From NCBI GenBank assembly GCA_963702155.1, contig OY969717.1, forward strand, positions 434,001-498,000: a DNA stretch of 64,000 nt. The letters are read 5' to 3'. This DNA is from G963702155 sp963702155 (GTDB lineage Bacteria; Pseudomonadota; Alphaproteobacteria; Micavibrionales; Micavibrionaceae). Under the pieces are notes generated by a model. It worked only from the letters and a program-made list of their open reading frames with translations. It had not been told where the DNA came from and searched no databases. Position 1 is the first letter of the stretch. Every line of letters begins with the position of its first letter. This document shows, piece by piece, positions 1 to 9,042 of this stretch. Position numbers and translations under genes: made by a program.

Positions 1-2
1 AT

Positions 3-302
3 ATCGCAACATCTGCGGCCTTGTCCTATGATGTTACAAAGTATGAAACAAGCCTATATCAAATGGAAATTAATGGCGCGCCTGCGCGGCCGTCACATAT
101 CTTGAAGTTTTTGGAAAGTATATGTCACCGGCAATTTATTTCAGATGCAGGGCAACGACTATATGCCGCGAGCGCCGCCCGTATTTATGCCTTGGCTGAA
201 AAAGAGGTAGAGCAGGGCGATGAAGTGTTTGATGTCATAGACCCTAAAACGCTCGCGAAAAAACATACTCCAAAAAATGAAAGCTCTGCTTCGATTAATT
301 AA
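3..302 (+). CDS. C-terminal part of an unrecognised protein (5' end outside window)
   Basis: The frame is open to the left edge of the window, so the TTG at 21 is probably internal and this is the tail of a longer gene. The visible 99 or so residues are soluble and mixed charged, with Arg/Ala-rich helical stretches and a Lys/Ser/Asn-rich end. No motif identifies the family. It ends 11 bases before the stop of the convergent acyltransferase gene. I do not recognise it. Confidence 0.5.
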   Translation: MATSAALSYDVTKYETSLYQMEINGAPARPSHILKFLESICHRQFISDAGQRLYAASAARIYALAEKEVEQGDEVFDVIDPKTLAKKHTPKNESSASIN

Positions 303-313
303 AATAAAACGGG

Positions 314-1186
314 TTATGTACCTTTGGGCCAGCGCCGATGAAGCCATAGCCATTGATCTGGATGCTCGGTAATCCATTCTTCCATCATTGCATGAGCATC
401 AGAGATAACATCATAGGTATCGCGCTTTAACCCCTCATCATTTAAGACAGGAAGCGGTTTATAAATAATAAGCTGATATTGCGCTATACCTACGCGAACG
501 CACCTAAAGGGTATAACCGGGAGGTCAAATTTCTGCGCTAAAGTCACAAAAGCGGGGTTGGTCATCGCATCCTGTCCAAAAAAGGGGACAGACACCCCCT
601 CATTATATTTTTGGTCAATCAAAATACCGATCCATCCCGCCTTTTTTATAGCGGAAACGATCTGCCGCCCGCCTTGCCGGGACTTTGGAAAAGCTTCGGC
701 TTGGTGTTGTGCTGTGCGTTTGGAAAGTAAAAACCGGTCAACAAAAGGGTTATTTGGTGCGCGATATGTTGAATTAATCAGAAAACCAAACTGATAAAAC
801 GGCGCAAGGGACGGTACCTCAAAATTAGAAATATGACCGCCGATAAAAATGGCGGCGCGGCCTTGATCTTTTACATCTTGCAAAATATCTGCGCCGATGA
901 TCTTTGTACGTTTTGTTGCAATCTGCTCTAAATGCGCGTATTCGGCGATCACTTGCCCGATATGACTCCACATATCATCCAAAATTTTTTCGCGCGCTTG
1001 TTGATCTTTATTTGGAAAGGCGCGGTATATATTAGCGCGTGCAACATGGCTTATACCCATTTTAGGGCCTAAAAACATTGCAATTCTACCGCCTGTCCGG
1101 CTGGCTGTTTCTATAGGCATTAATCCAAAAATGAATAATAAAAGCCGTAAGGCCATAAATTCTAAATAGTGCAAAACAATCTTCAT
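314..1186 (-). CDS. Lipid A biosynthesis lauroyl/myristoyl acyltransferase family (LpxL/HtrB-like)
   Basis: A 290-residue inner-membrane acyltransferase expected to add a secondary acyl chain to the lipid A precursor. An N-terminal hydrophobic anchor (about residues 5-25) is followed by the LpxL-type H-x4-E motif (H118, E123 in GGHISNFE), and the Arg-rich WLHRRWP C-terminus is typical of the family. Length is normal. It is the last gene of a tight minus-strand operon after lpxK (3-base gap) and waaA, matching its role in the Kdo-lipid A pathway. Which acyl chain and position it uses cannot be read from the sequence. Confidence 0.9.
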   Translation of the reverse strand: MKIVLHYLEFMALRLLLFIFGLMPIETASRTGGRIAMFLGPKMGISHVARANIYRAFPNKDQQAREKILDDMWSHIGQVIAEYAHLEQIATKRTKIIGADILQDVKDQGRAAIFIGGHISNFEVPSLAPFYQFGFLINSTYRAPNNPFVDRFLLSKRTAQHQAEAFPKSRQGGRQIVSAIKKAGWIGILIDQKYNEGVSVPFFGQDAMTNPAFVTLAQKFDLPVIPFRCVRVGIAQYQLIIYKPLPVLNDEGLKRDTYDVISDAHAMMEEWITEHPDQWLWLHRRWPKGT

Positions 1187-1189
1187 ATA

Positions 1190-2203
1190 TCACTCTACCA
1201 ATAAATAGGGAGATAAAAAGTCGAGAACTGAGGCAGGATTTTCAAAATGAAATGTTACCGGCAAAACATCAATATGGTTTTGAAATTTTAAAGGGACACG
1301 GATCATATCTTTTTCTGTTGTAAGAAGCCGCGCCCCATGCTTGTCGGCTTTTCCCAAAAGGCGCTCTATATCCGCATCTGTATAAGGATGATGGTCAGGA
1401 TACGCAATCGTTTCGGCGAATTCAAGCCCTAAAGAAGACGCGTAATAAAAGAACTTATCCGGGAAACCCAAGCCACTAAAACCTATATATGTTTGATTCT
1501 TATCGGGAATATCTCGCGCAGGTGTATCCAAATTTGCTTTAAAAATAGGCATATTAACTGGTAAGCGCCCGAGCGTATCGCGCCGGTCTTCACCAATAAA
1601 AACAATGGCATCTCCGCGCGTAAGTCCTGCAGAGACGGGTTCTCGCAAAGGGCCAGCCGGAATTGTTTTGCCATTACCAAATCCCATTGCACCGTCAATA
1701 GCAATAAATGTAACAGTTTTGGCCAAAGTATGATTTAACAAACCATCGTCCATAATAATAAGGTCGCCGCCATCTTCTTCAATCATTTGCGCGCCCACTG
1801 CACGATCTGCACTAATAGCAACTGGCAAATCCTGAAAAAGTAAAAGTGCTTCGTCACCATTATCTTTATAAGTATTTTCAGAATTTTGTTTCAAAATAAC
1901 AGGGTGATTACCTGTCCGGCCATATCCGCGCGTTAAAAAATATGGTGTTTTAACCATAGAGCTGGAGATTAATAGATTTGCAAGTGCGCGACTTGTCGGT
2001 GTTTTCCCGCTGCCGCCTGCAGTCAAATTACCAATACAAATAACGGGTAGATGACTTTTATGGGGTTCTATTTGTTGTTTTTTATTTTGTAAATGACTGT
2101 GTACTGCCGCATATACCGGCGTGATTGCGCTTAGCAAATGCTCGGATAAAGATGGAGAAGAATCTTTAGAACGGTACCAAAAAGTGGGTGTTTTGAGGGG
2201 CAT
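1190..2203 (-). CDS. lpxK: Tetraacyldisaccharide 4'-kinase LpxK
   Basis: Phosphorylates the 4' position of the tetraacyl-disaccharide 1-phosphate to make lipid IVA at the inner membrane. The LpxK P-loop GNLTAGGSGKTP lies at residues 58-69, and the family's ITRGYG-like (here LTRGYGR) and MDDG segments follow. At 337 residues it is of normal size. Its ATG is 2 bases after the waaA stop (TAATAATG), which indicates translational coupling, and the LpxL-like gene follows 3 bases after its own stop. Confidence 0.95.
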   Translation of the reverse strand: MPLKTPTFWYRSKDSSPSLSEHLLSAITPVYAAVHSHLQNKKQQIEPHKSHLPVICIGNLTAGGSGKTPTSRALANLLISSSMVKTPYFLTRGYGRTGNHPVILKQNSENTYKDNGDEALLLFQDLPVAISADRAVGAQMIEEDGGDLIIMDDGLLNHTLAKTVTFIAIDGAMGFGNGKTIPAGPLREPVSAGLTRGDAIVFIGEDRRDTLGRLPVNMPIFKANLDTPARDIPDKNQTYIGFSGLGFPDKFFYYASSLGLEFAETIAYPDHHPYTDADIERLLGKADKHGARLLTTEKDMIRVPLKFQNHIDVLPVTFHFENPASVLDFLSPYLLVE

Positions 2204-2205
2204 TA

Positions 2206-3513
2206 TTATCTAACCCCTTTGATTATAGAATCATCAATCAAATTATGCTTTGATAATATAGGGGTAATGTACCCCATAACGATATCAATAACATCGGTCT
2301 TAAGCGCGGCATATTTATACGCTTTATCAGCGCGTTCGCTTAAATATAAAGGATTAGAAAGCAGAGAAAGAAGCGTTTCTTTCAACATATTCTCATCTTT
2401 TATCATAAGAACGGCGTCATGCTCGCGCATCTCCTCAAATATCTCGGCTTGATATTTCACATTTTCGCCACTTAAAACCGCGCAATTTAACTGCGCCGCT
2501 TCCAAAGGGTTATGCCCGCCGCCGCCATCATCGCTTAAGGAACGGCCAATCATTGCAATCGGACAGAACTTATAAAAAAGTCCCAGCTCCCCCATTGTAT
2601 CAGCAAGATAAATATCCCTATCTTGCGTTAGAAAATGCGCCTGTTGGCTTCTAAAACAATACTGCAAGCCAGATTTATCGAGTATAGATTTGATATCTTC
2701 GCGTCTTTCCGGATGCCGTGGAACAATAATTGTTAAAAGGCCTGATATGTTTGAAGAAAGCGCTTTATGCACATTGATAGCAATTTGCTCTTCACCGGCA
2801 TGCGTACTGGCATAAACCCATACCGCCCGCCCGCCGGCCGATTTTTCTAAAGTTTTTAATTCTTTATCTAAATATGATAATGGCGCTGCACTATATTTTA
2901 AATTATCCGTAAAATATACATTGGGATGCCCCAAAGATTGATAATATTGGACAGCATTTTTAGTCTGCGCAAGGATAGTATCAAAAGTGCCCAAAATACG
3001 CGTGGCATCCTTTTTAAACAAACGCCACCGATTGAACGTAGCCTCTGACATACGTGCATTTACAAGTATAGCAGGAATTTCGCGCTTTTTTACAGCCGCC
3101 AACATATTTGGCCATAACTCGGATTCAATCCAAAGGGCTGCATCAGGCCGCCAATGGTTCAGAAATCGGTCTACCCATTTAGGATGATCAAGCGGATAAA
3201 ACTGATGCACGGCACGTGCAGGCAGGAGAGATGATAAAAAAGCGGCAGAAGTCACTGTACCGCTTGTGATAAGAACATGAAGATCAGGGGCAAGAGCAAG
3301 CAAACGTTTGATTAATATCAGCGCAGATTGTGCCTCCCCAACGCTCGCCGCGTGAACCCAGAAAACATTTCCATCAGGGCGGTTAATACAGGCAATCCCC
3401 ATTCGTTCTTGTATACGCCGCCCGTCTTCTTTCCCTTTTTTTAGACGCAATTTCAAAAGCTTGTGCAAAGCAGGCGCGCTCATAAAAGTCAAAAATCGGT
3501 ATAAAGACAGCAT
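2206..3513 (-). CDS. waaA: 3-deoxy-D-manno-octulosonic acid (Kdo) transferase WaaA
   Basis: A GT30 glycosyltransferase that transfers Kdo from CMP-Kdo to lipid IVA. The N-terminus carries a short hydrophobic anchor (about residues 3-18). The conserved HAASVGE segment places the family's catalytic-base glutamate at E60. A GT-B fold is implied by the later nucleotide-sugar region (VPRHPERR and GGGGHNPLEAA). The 435-residue length is usual. It is the first gene of the waaA-lpxK-lpxL operon; the 120 or so bases upstream separate it from the divergent small ORF at 3689. Confidence 0.95.
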   Translation of the reverse strand: MLSLYRFLTFMSAPALHKLLKLRLKKGKEDGRRIQERMGIACINRPDGNVFWVHAASVGEAQSALILIKRLLALAPDLHVLITSGTVTSAAFLSSLLPARAVHQFYPLDHPKWVDRFLNHWRPDAALWIESELWPNMLAAVKKREIPAILVNARMSEATFNRWRLFKKDATRILGTFDTILAQTKNAVQYYQSLGHPNVYFTDNLKYSAAPLSYLDKELKTLEKSAGGRAVWVYASTHAGEEQIAINVHKALSSNISGLLTIIVPRHPERREDIKSILDKSGLQYCFRSQQAHFLTQDRDIYLADTMGELGLFYKFCPIAMIGRSLSDDGGGGHNPLEAAQLNCAVLSGENVKYQAEIFEEMREHDAVLMIKDENMLKETLLSLLSNPLYLSERADKAYKYAALKTDVIDIVMGYITPILSKHNLIDDSIIKGVR

Positions 3514-3688
3514 AAAAAACCAAGCGTAACAATCTGTTAGGATTTAAACGTTAAAATACAAATATAAACACGAACACGCGCACGCTAAAAAATAGTTAAA
3601 GCGTAATCACCATACACTACAAGGGATTTTAAAAAAAATGAAGCGCCGTATCGGAAAAAGCAATAGTCGAAAACCGGAGGAAAACAAC

Positions 3689-3931
3689 ATGGCTCAAAAA
3701 CATGCCATGGCGCAATTTATAAAAACAAGGGCGATTATTGAAAAAAACAGCCCCGATCTTTTAAAACGAATAAAAAAAACGATTACAAATGCTGAAAATC
3801 AAATAACAGAATATAACAAAATAGATAAACGCAAAACACTTCAAACATTAAAGATTTTATCGCAGAGCAAAGCCATCAATCTGCACTTTCAAAATCGCCT
3901 GAACAATCTTATAGAAAAAGAAATTAAATAA
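3689..3931 (+). CDS. Small basic helical protein, unknown
   Basis: The frame can be opened from 3638, but a strong GGAGG at 3677-3681 sits 7 bases before the ATG at 3689, so the 80-residue form is preferred. The product is Lys/Asn/Gln-rich, lacks a signal peptide or membrane segment and looks all-helical. It faces the Cys-rich family gene convergently. No family recognised. Confidence 0.55.
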   Translation: MAQKHAMAQFIKTRAIIEKNSPDLLKRIKKTITNAENQITEYNKIDKRKTLQTLKILSQSKAINLHFQNRLNNLIEKEIK

Positions 3932-3983
3932 TATTGAAAAAATGACCTAATATGCTCAATGACCGTCACTTCAAGGCTAAATT

Positions 3984-4979
3984 TTATGGATCAGCCGCGC
4001 ATCTACCGGATGTTACAATGCCACTACCCGTATTTGGCACATACACACAGCCAGGTTGCAGGCATATTGCTTCGGCATACTGTTCAGGGCTGGCACCTCC
4101 GCCTTGATCAACAATTAAACCAGTAAAAATATAAGAAGATGCGGTACACACTGCCGAAGATGGTCCAGGTATAACTAAAGCTTGATAAGTGTTGACCGGG
4201 TCTTCTTCCCAAGGTGTTTCAGCATCAACCCATGCTTGGTCTATATTATTTTCCCAAAAAGATTTTATAGCCGGGCATCTTCCCATACCCGCAATTTCAG
4301 GCAAATGTCTACGATCAAGATCAGTACCGCTATCTTCATAATCCCTATAATTTTCAAAGCTATAAAAACCATCTTCATCTTCGTTATCAATAAAGTCCAT
4401 ACATTTGGCATACATCCAGACTTCATTCATAACATCACATTCGTAATCCATACTGGCAAGACCAGTTCCGGCTGACTTATCATATAAAAATTCAACTTTT
4501 CTAGAGTTTCCGCCCGCGACTTGTGCACCAAAATCTTCATCCGGCATACGTCCTCCTAACAAGCGATGCGGAAAATTCGTTACAAAATAGGCTTGTAAAG
4601 AATTATTTACCAAATTTTGAAGTGTATGATCCATGTCAATTAAGGTTGTAGCAGTACCCCATCTTTGGGTTTCGCTTAACATATCCTTAGAGTGATCAGC
4701 GAGCTCTAACAATTGCCTGTCAAAACATGTGTATTCAAGAACGCTATCCGGTTTTGAAATAAGATTTTGATTCTGTGTTATTTCACGCTGTGCTTCAAGC
4801 CATGCTCTGGAGCGTAATGATGTATAATAATCAGGATCACATGGCGAGTCTGCAATTTCAGGTGCTGGGGGCGTGCCTCCACCTGCATAAGACGTCTGGG
4901 ATATAAAAAAAACAGATACAAATAAAATCGCCAAAAAGGTCAGCAAAAATCTGTTTTTTTTATCAAATATTGTAATCAT
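3984..4979 (-). CDS. Exported Cys-rich protein, paralogue 1 of an unrecognised three-member family
   Basis: A 331-residue protein with a Sec-type signal peptide (hydrophobic to about residue 27, likely cut after SYA at 32). It shares with the genes at 5057 and 33236 an N-terminal module: Cys47, an RAWLEAQRE helix, then KPDSVLEYTC with Cys85. Further shared points are an FPHRLLGG segment, a C-x2-M-x2-VW-x3-KC block, RRHLP, and a C-terminal C-x3-PGC (Cys306, Cys311) plus a last Cys327. The nine aligned cysteines suggest a disulfide-stabilised periplasmic or secreted protein. It follows paralogue 2 in the same direction after a 77-base gap. Function unknown. Confidence 0.85.
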   Translation of the reverse strand: MITIFDKKNRFLLTFLAILFVSVFFISQTSYAGGGTPPAPEIADSPCDPDYYTSLRSRAWLEAQREITQNQNLISKPDSVLEYTCFDRQLLELADHSKDMLSETQRWGTATTLIDMDHTLQNLVNNSLQAYFVTNFPHRLLGGRMPDEDFGAQVAGGNSRKVEFLYDKSAGTGLASMDYECDVMNEVWMYAKCMDFIDNEDEDGFYSFENYRDYEDSGTDLDRRHLPEIAGMGRCPAIKSFWENNIDQAWVDAETPWEEDPVNTYQALVIPGPSSAVCTASSYIFTGLIVDQGGGASPEQYAEAICLQPGCVYVPNTGSGIVTSGRCAADP

Positions 4980-5056
4980 AAGAAATCCTGATTATGTATG
5001 TTTTAATTTTAAAGCATTTCCGCCTCCCGACGCAAAAGCTTTTTTTTATATTATTT

Positions 5057-6418
5057 TTATGGCTTACAGTCATCGGTGTCCGGATCGTAATAGCAACCTG
5101 GATTGGGGCATATTTTTTCATCATATGTTTTTGTCGTCCCAAAAACAACTTGCCCTGAAATAGAATCTATAGATCGTGGCGTTACACTTATTTTTAAACC
5201 TGTAGGTATAGCATCCACATCACAGTTATTATGTGTCGTGAAATCTATAATAGAAAGGCTTTCACGATAATTAACAAATTTATCTTGATCATAATTAACA
5301 AAACCAACATCCGGTGAAGGCACAGAACCACCAAAAGATTCATACCAGCGCGTATTGTGAGGAATCTGTGTCATGGGTAGCCCAAAAGGTACACCGCTAG
5401 AACACGCTGCGGGTAAACGGCGTGGATCAACATTAACAGGCGTAGCGCCGCCTAAAGTACTTGCGCCGGCTAAAAATTCAAAACTATAAAATCGGTCATC
5501 AATGTAGAAATTACCACATCGCGCAATTTGCCATACGAGTTGCATATTGGCACATACAAGATCTGACAAAGACGTAATATCAAAACTGGAAAGGGTAATA
5601 GACGGTATAGGATCCAATTCGTTATCATTAAAGCGGGTATCAAGCCCAATATTAAAATCAAAATCACCACCATCTAGACGATCAGCAAGCGGCAAAGATG
5701 AAAGTTGGGCACCCGCCGCGCCGCCTAAGAATAAATGTTCAAAATTACTATCATTATAAGTATAAAGCGCTTCATAAACCAAATTTTGTAATGAAAAATC
5801 GAGATGATCGCCGCTAAATGTTGGTTCTTCATCTTCTTCCCCATCATCATCCGCATCAAGATTAACACCTCCGCCCATATAAACATGAGTTTTGGTGGTT
5901 TCGTCGTTCATATACATATCAATATCTTTATTCCACCATTTTTCAGATTCGCTAAAAAAAGGTCCTCCTACAGGATCATAACAAATATCATTTATACATA
6001 AAGAACTTACAAATCCTGCAGGATCAATAATTTGAGGATTAAAGCCGGCAACGAGTTCTGGAAATTTTTGAAAACATGAATATTCCAAAACACTATCTGG
6101 CTTTCTTAAAATAATTTCTGCCATTAAATTTTCGCGCTCGGCTTCCATATAGGCGCGCGCATGCATTTGATTGAGGAAATCGGCATCACAACTATCATCT
6201 TCGTCCCCAAGACGGCTACGATTTGGCCCTAAGACATTGGGGCCATCGCTATCTATAAAATTCTGGTTAGGGGTAAGAGGGCGTGTGCAAGGTATTCCAG
6301 GTAAGCAAGTCGAAGACGAGCTGCTAGCATAAGATAAGCTGCAAAAAATCATCGTACTAGACAAAACCAGTACAAAGGCAAAAAACATCAATCTAATATT
6401 TAAAATACACCGCATCAT
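5057..6418 (-). CDS. Exported Cys-rich protein, paralogue 2 of an unrecognised three-member family
   Basis: The longest member (453 residues) with a signal peptide cut near SYA at 31. It has the family core: Cys77, an RAYMEAERE helix, KPDSVLEYSC with Cys115 (38 residues after the first Cys, as in both paralogues), C-x2-M-x2-VW-x3-RC, DPRRLP followed by Cys, CD-x4-PTG, and CPNPGC (437, 442) with a final Cys451. Additional Cys pairs occur at 38/44 and in LCINDIC (about 131-140). An acidic insert rich in Asp/Glu lies in the middle. It is preceded 8 bases upstream by the DLNGDG protein and followed by paralogue 1, so the three probably form one transcript. Function unknown. Confidence 0.85.
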   Translation of the reverse strand: MMRCILNIRLMFFAFVLVLSSTMIFCSLSYASSSSSTCLPGIPCTRPLTPNQNFIDSDGPNVLGPNRSRLGDEDDSCDADFLNQMHARAYMEAERENLMAEIILRKPDSVLEYSCFQKFPELVAGFNPQIIDPAGFVSSLCINDICYDPVGGPFFSESEKWWNKDIDMYMNDETTKTHVYMGGGVNLDADDDGEEDEEPTFSGDHLDFSLQNLVYEALYTYNDSNFEHLFLGGAAGAQLSSLPLADRLDGGDFDFNIGLDTRFNDNELDPIPSITLSSFDITSLSDLVCANMQLVWQIARCGNFYIDDRFYSFEFLAGASTLGGATPVNVDPRRLPAACSSGVPFGLPMTQIPHNTRWYESFGGSVPSPDVGFVNYDQDKFVNYRESLSIIDFTTHNNCDVDAIPTGLKISVTPRSIDSISGQVVFGTTKTYDEKICPNPGCYYDPDTDDCKP

Positions 6419-6426
6419 AAAACCTG

Positions 6427-6930
6427 CTATTCAGCCAGTATATACTTAAATCGCGTCCGATCCCAAATATATACTTTAAAACTATAATCATTTTGTGCCG
6501 CATTGAACATAAGAATATTATAAAATCTATGTGTGATTTCCGTATCTACACCAAGATTTCTGCCTTTTATACTTAAAATACTTTTAATCCCATTATTCGT
6601 GTCTTGAAAAATAATATAAGGGCAAAAAGAATTCGCATTATTGCAAAGATCAATTTTTACAATATATTCGCTGATCCCATCCCCATTTAAATCAAACGGT
6701 ACTATTTTAAAGTTGGTATGACCTAAGATACGTTCAATATTATGTTGAATACGCCCTGGAATATATGTTTTTTCATTATCAAAATCAGGAAAAAAATTTG
6801 AATATGCGGAAGGGGATGAAAATAAAATAACCCCAAAAGCCAAAGATAAGAAATAAAATTTATAACGTAATTCAGAACGGATCATAAAAAGAAATATACC
6901 AGCCATAAAATAATAAACGCAAATATTCAT
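6427..6930 (-). CDS. Exported protein with a DLNGDG calcium-binding-like motif
   Basis: Up to 167 residues. A hydrophobic N-terminus ends at about SPSAYS, giving a signal peptide whether translation begins at 6930 or at the internal ATG at 6885; neither has a clear Shine-Dalgarno. The mature part contains DLNGDGISEY, the type of loop found in FG-GAP/VCBS and dockerin-like repeats, here as a single copy. It lies 8 bases upstream of paralogue 2 of the Cys-rich family on the same strand, which suggests a shared role outside the cytoplasm. No enzyme motif is visible. Confidence 0.7.
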   Translation of the reverse strand: MNICVYYFMAGIFLFMIRSELRYKFYFLSLAFGVILFSSPSAYSNFFPDFDNEKTYIPGRIQHNIERILGHTNFKIVPFDLNGDGISEYIVKIDLCNNANSFCPYIIFQDTNNGIKSILSIKGRNLGVDTEITHRFYNILMFNAAQNDYSFKVYIWDRTRFKYILAE

Positions 6931-6981
6931 GTGAATTGAATAAATGCGTTTATATTTTAAGATTATAAAAGATCAAATTTT

Positions 6982-7197
6982 TTAAAGATCTTCATCCAAA
7001 ATGGCCATGTTGAAATCATATGATAAATCGCCATCTTCTTCATCTTTATAAATCACGCCAATAAACTCACCATTTAAAATAACCTCAACGGAATCCTTTG
7101 CCCGCTCACGCATTTTCAAAGCAAAGCCATTATTGCCAAGCTTGGTCTTAAGATAATTTTGAAGCCTTGAAACTTCTTCCGGTTCAATCACGGACAT
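6982..7197 (-). CDS. DUF3126 family protein
   Basis: A 71-residue soluble protein with the layout of the alphaproteobacterial DUF3126 family: an N-terminal helix (EEVSRLQNYLK), a central strand region and a conserved end (EDGDLSYDFNMAILDEDL). No biochemical function is established for the family. The full length matches and the start is unambiguous. It stands alone between the exported-protein genes and the broken olsA. Confidence 0.85.
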   Translation of the reverse strand: MSVIEPEEVSRLQNYLKTKLGNNGFALKMRERAKDSVEVILNGEFIGVIYKDEEDGDLSYDFNMAILDEDL

Positions 7198-7251
7198 AAT
7201 ATAATTCCTCTATTTCATATGGATAGTCTAAAAATAAAAACACAAGGTTAT

Positions 7252-8061
7252 CTATAAAGATAATCCGTCCCCTTTGTGTATCAGGACTGGCGTATTGCGT
7301 TCAAGTCCTAGCAAAACAATTTCGTAAGTTTTTTTCGCCAAAACCTTCCGGTTTCCAAAATTCTGCGCTTTGATGGGCGTATGAAAACATACATCTATCT
7401 CCGCACCTTTGGATTTTGCAAAACGCCATAGATGATGGTGCATTTCAATATCATCATCCCGCGGCCATGCATAGAGAACACGGCGCTCTAAAGTGTCTGG
7501 TGGATAGCCATCAACGGTTAAGATGCGAATTGTAATGGGCTAAATCATGATATCAGGCGCACTTTCTAAAAGGGAGAGTGAAAACAAGCTGGATTTAAAA
7601 GGATCAACGCTCAAACCATCGGTGGACGTGCCTTCAGGGAAAATAATAAGGCTTTCACCCCCTTCAATTCGCTGCTGTAATGCACCAGCCTCCCGTGTAA
7701 TAGCCGTACGCTTGCGTTTGATAAAAGCAGTCTGTTGTAAAGTTGAGAGAAACCCGAACACAGCCCAACCTGAAACCTCGCTTTTTGCAACAAAAGAGCT
7801 TTTTATTATGGATCCAAGGACAGGAATATCAAGGTAGGAAACATGATTAGACATGAAAAGTAAATGATGATCAAAAGCGGGCGATCCCCGTAAATAAATA
7901 CGAATACCAAAGATAAAACATGTTACACGATGAAAGAATTGAGGTAAAATATAAGAAGGCTTATCCTTTGTAAACAAAAGAACGACAGCCTGAATCGGCA
8001 CAATAAATATCAAGAAACTTGCAAATAATATAAACTTGAATATAGCAATAAATATACGCAT
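7252..8061 (-). pseudogene. olsA: Lyso-ornithine lipid acyltransferase (OlsA/PlsC-type), interrupted by an in-frame amber codon
   Basis: OlsA acylates lyso-ornithine lipid to ornithine lipid at the inner membrane. The frame codes for 269 residues but has TAG at codon 174 (7540-7542). Before it lie the H-x4-D acyltransferase motif (H73, D78) and FPEGTS (141-146). After it, in the same frame, comes family-like sequence: PITIRILTVDGYP, then RRVLYAWPRDDD and HHHLWRFAKSKGAEIDVCFHTP. A CAG-to-TAG change would explain it, since this position tends to precede a proline in the family. olsB lies 7 bases upstream. Neither catalytic motif is lost in the 173-residue product, but the last third is. Possible readings are pseudogene, sequence error or readthrough. 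Confidence 0.85.
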
Positions 8062-8068
8062 ATCAACT

Positions 8069-8995
8069 TTAAGGTTTATAACCTATACATGGATCGTTAT
8101 TAGACGCGTGCCCCAAGTCTTCATTTTTCTCATGACCTGGAATCGCTTTGTTTATGCGGCGCTCATAATGCTTTCTATATCGTCCCGCAAGTTCATGCGA
8201 TTGAAATACGATACACACATCGGTTGTATTAAATTGATGATCTATAACCGCGCCATCCCCGATGGTTGCACCAACACGCAAATACCCTTTGATAAGAGCG
8301 GGCAGCGCCGCAAAAGCTTTTTTGGGATCAAAGGAATCTTTCTCCTTAATATTCATATCGATATATCGTTTTTCCAATGCTTTCGGCTGAAGCGGAGCAG
8401 GGGTAAGATGATAATGATAAAGATAGGATAAAGGCTCGGCAATATCATCTATATTCGTTGTATTAAAACTCGCGCACCCAAACATCAAATCAATATTATG
8501 CGTTGAAATAAATTCCGCAATACCCTCCCATAATAATTGTAATACGGGACGGGTACGATATTCTTTCAAAACACATGATCGTCCAAGCTCTAATATACGG
8601 CCACCTTGTTCAAGTAACCCATCAAGATGATATTCATCACTAGAATAAAATGCGCCAAGTTTTTTGGCATCTTCTTCTAGCAAAAGCCTGTATGTACCTA
8701 CAATTTTCTCGGAATCTGGGTTTGTTTCATCAACAACAATAAGGTGTGTTGCAACAGGATCATATTGATCAAAATCACGTTTTTGTGAGGCTATATCTAT
8801 GCTCGCTTTCGCACCATATTCGTTATAAAAAACCTCATAACGTAATTCTTGCGCCTTTCGGACTTCATCGTCATGAACCGCAACGCGGACAGATATTTTA
8901 TCAGTATTTTTCACAAGCGCCGTCACAACCAAAACAAGTTTATTTTTTATCATCATATCCTTAAGCATTAAGGGGGCAGGGTCAAGGGGCAACAC
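8069..8995 (-). CDS. olsB: L-ornithine N-acyltransferase (OlsB), GNAT-like
   Basis: Transfers a 3-hydroxyacyl chain from acyl carrier protein to the alpha-amino group of ornithine, the first step to ornithine lipids. Family features include RYEVFYNEYGA near residue 75, the FDQYDPVATHLIV segment with VGTYRLL, then ELGRSCVLKEYR. The length (308) is usual, though the first 30 or so residues are poorly conserved and ATGs at codons 10, 14 or 15 are alternative starts. It forms an operon with the interrupted olsA, 7 bases downstream. Confidence 0.88.
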   Translation of the reverse strand: MLPLDPAPLMLKDMMIKNKLVLVVTALVKNTDKISVRVAVHDDEVRKAQELRYEVFYNEYGAKASIDIASQKRDFDQYDPVATHLIVVDETNPDSEKIVGTYRLLLEEDAKKLGAFYSSDEYHLDGLLEQGGRILELGRSCVLKEYRTRPVLQLLWEGIAEFISTHNIDLMFGCASFNTTNIDDIAEPLSYLYHYHLTPAPLQPKALEKRYIDMNIKEKDSFDPKKAFAALPALIKGYLRVGATIGDGAVIDHQFNTTDVCIVFQSHELAGRYRKHYERRINKAIPGHEKNEDLGHASNNDPCIGYKP

Positions 8996-9042
8996 AGGTA
9001 CAAAACATCAACGTGCCGTAATGAAAGGTAAATATTTACGCA

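Noticed and set aside
4963..5148. 61-codon minus frame between the two Cys-rich genes
   Set aside because: It overlaps the start of one gene and the end of the other and lacks a sensible start or composition.
7540..7542. Reassigned TAG (or TGA) code
   Set aside because: TAG, TGA and TAA all end many intact genes in the window (for example TAG at 16977, 27627 and 60207; TGA at 39959 and 58618).
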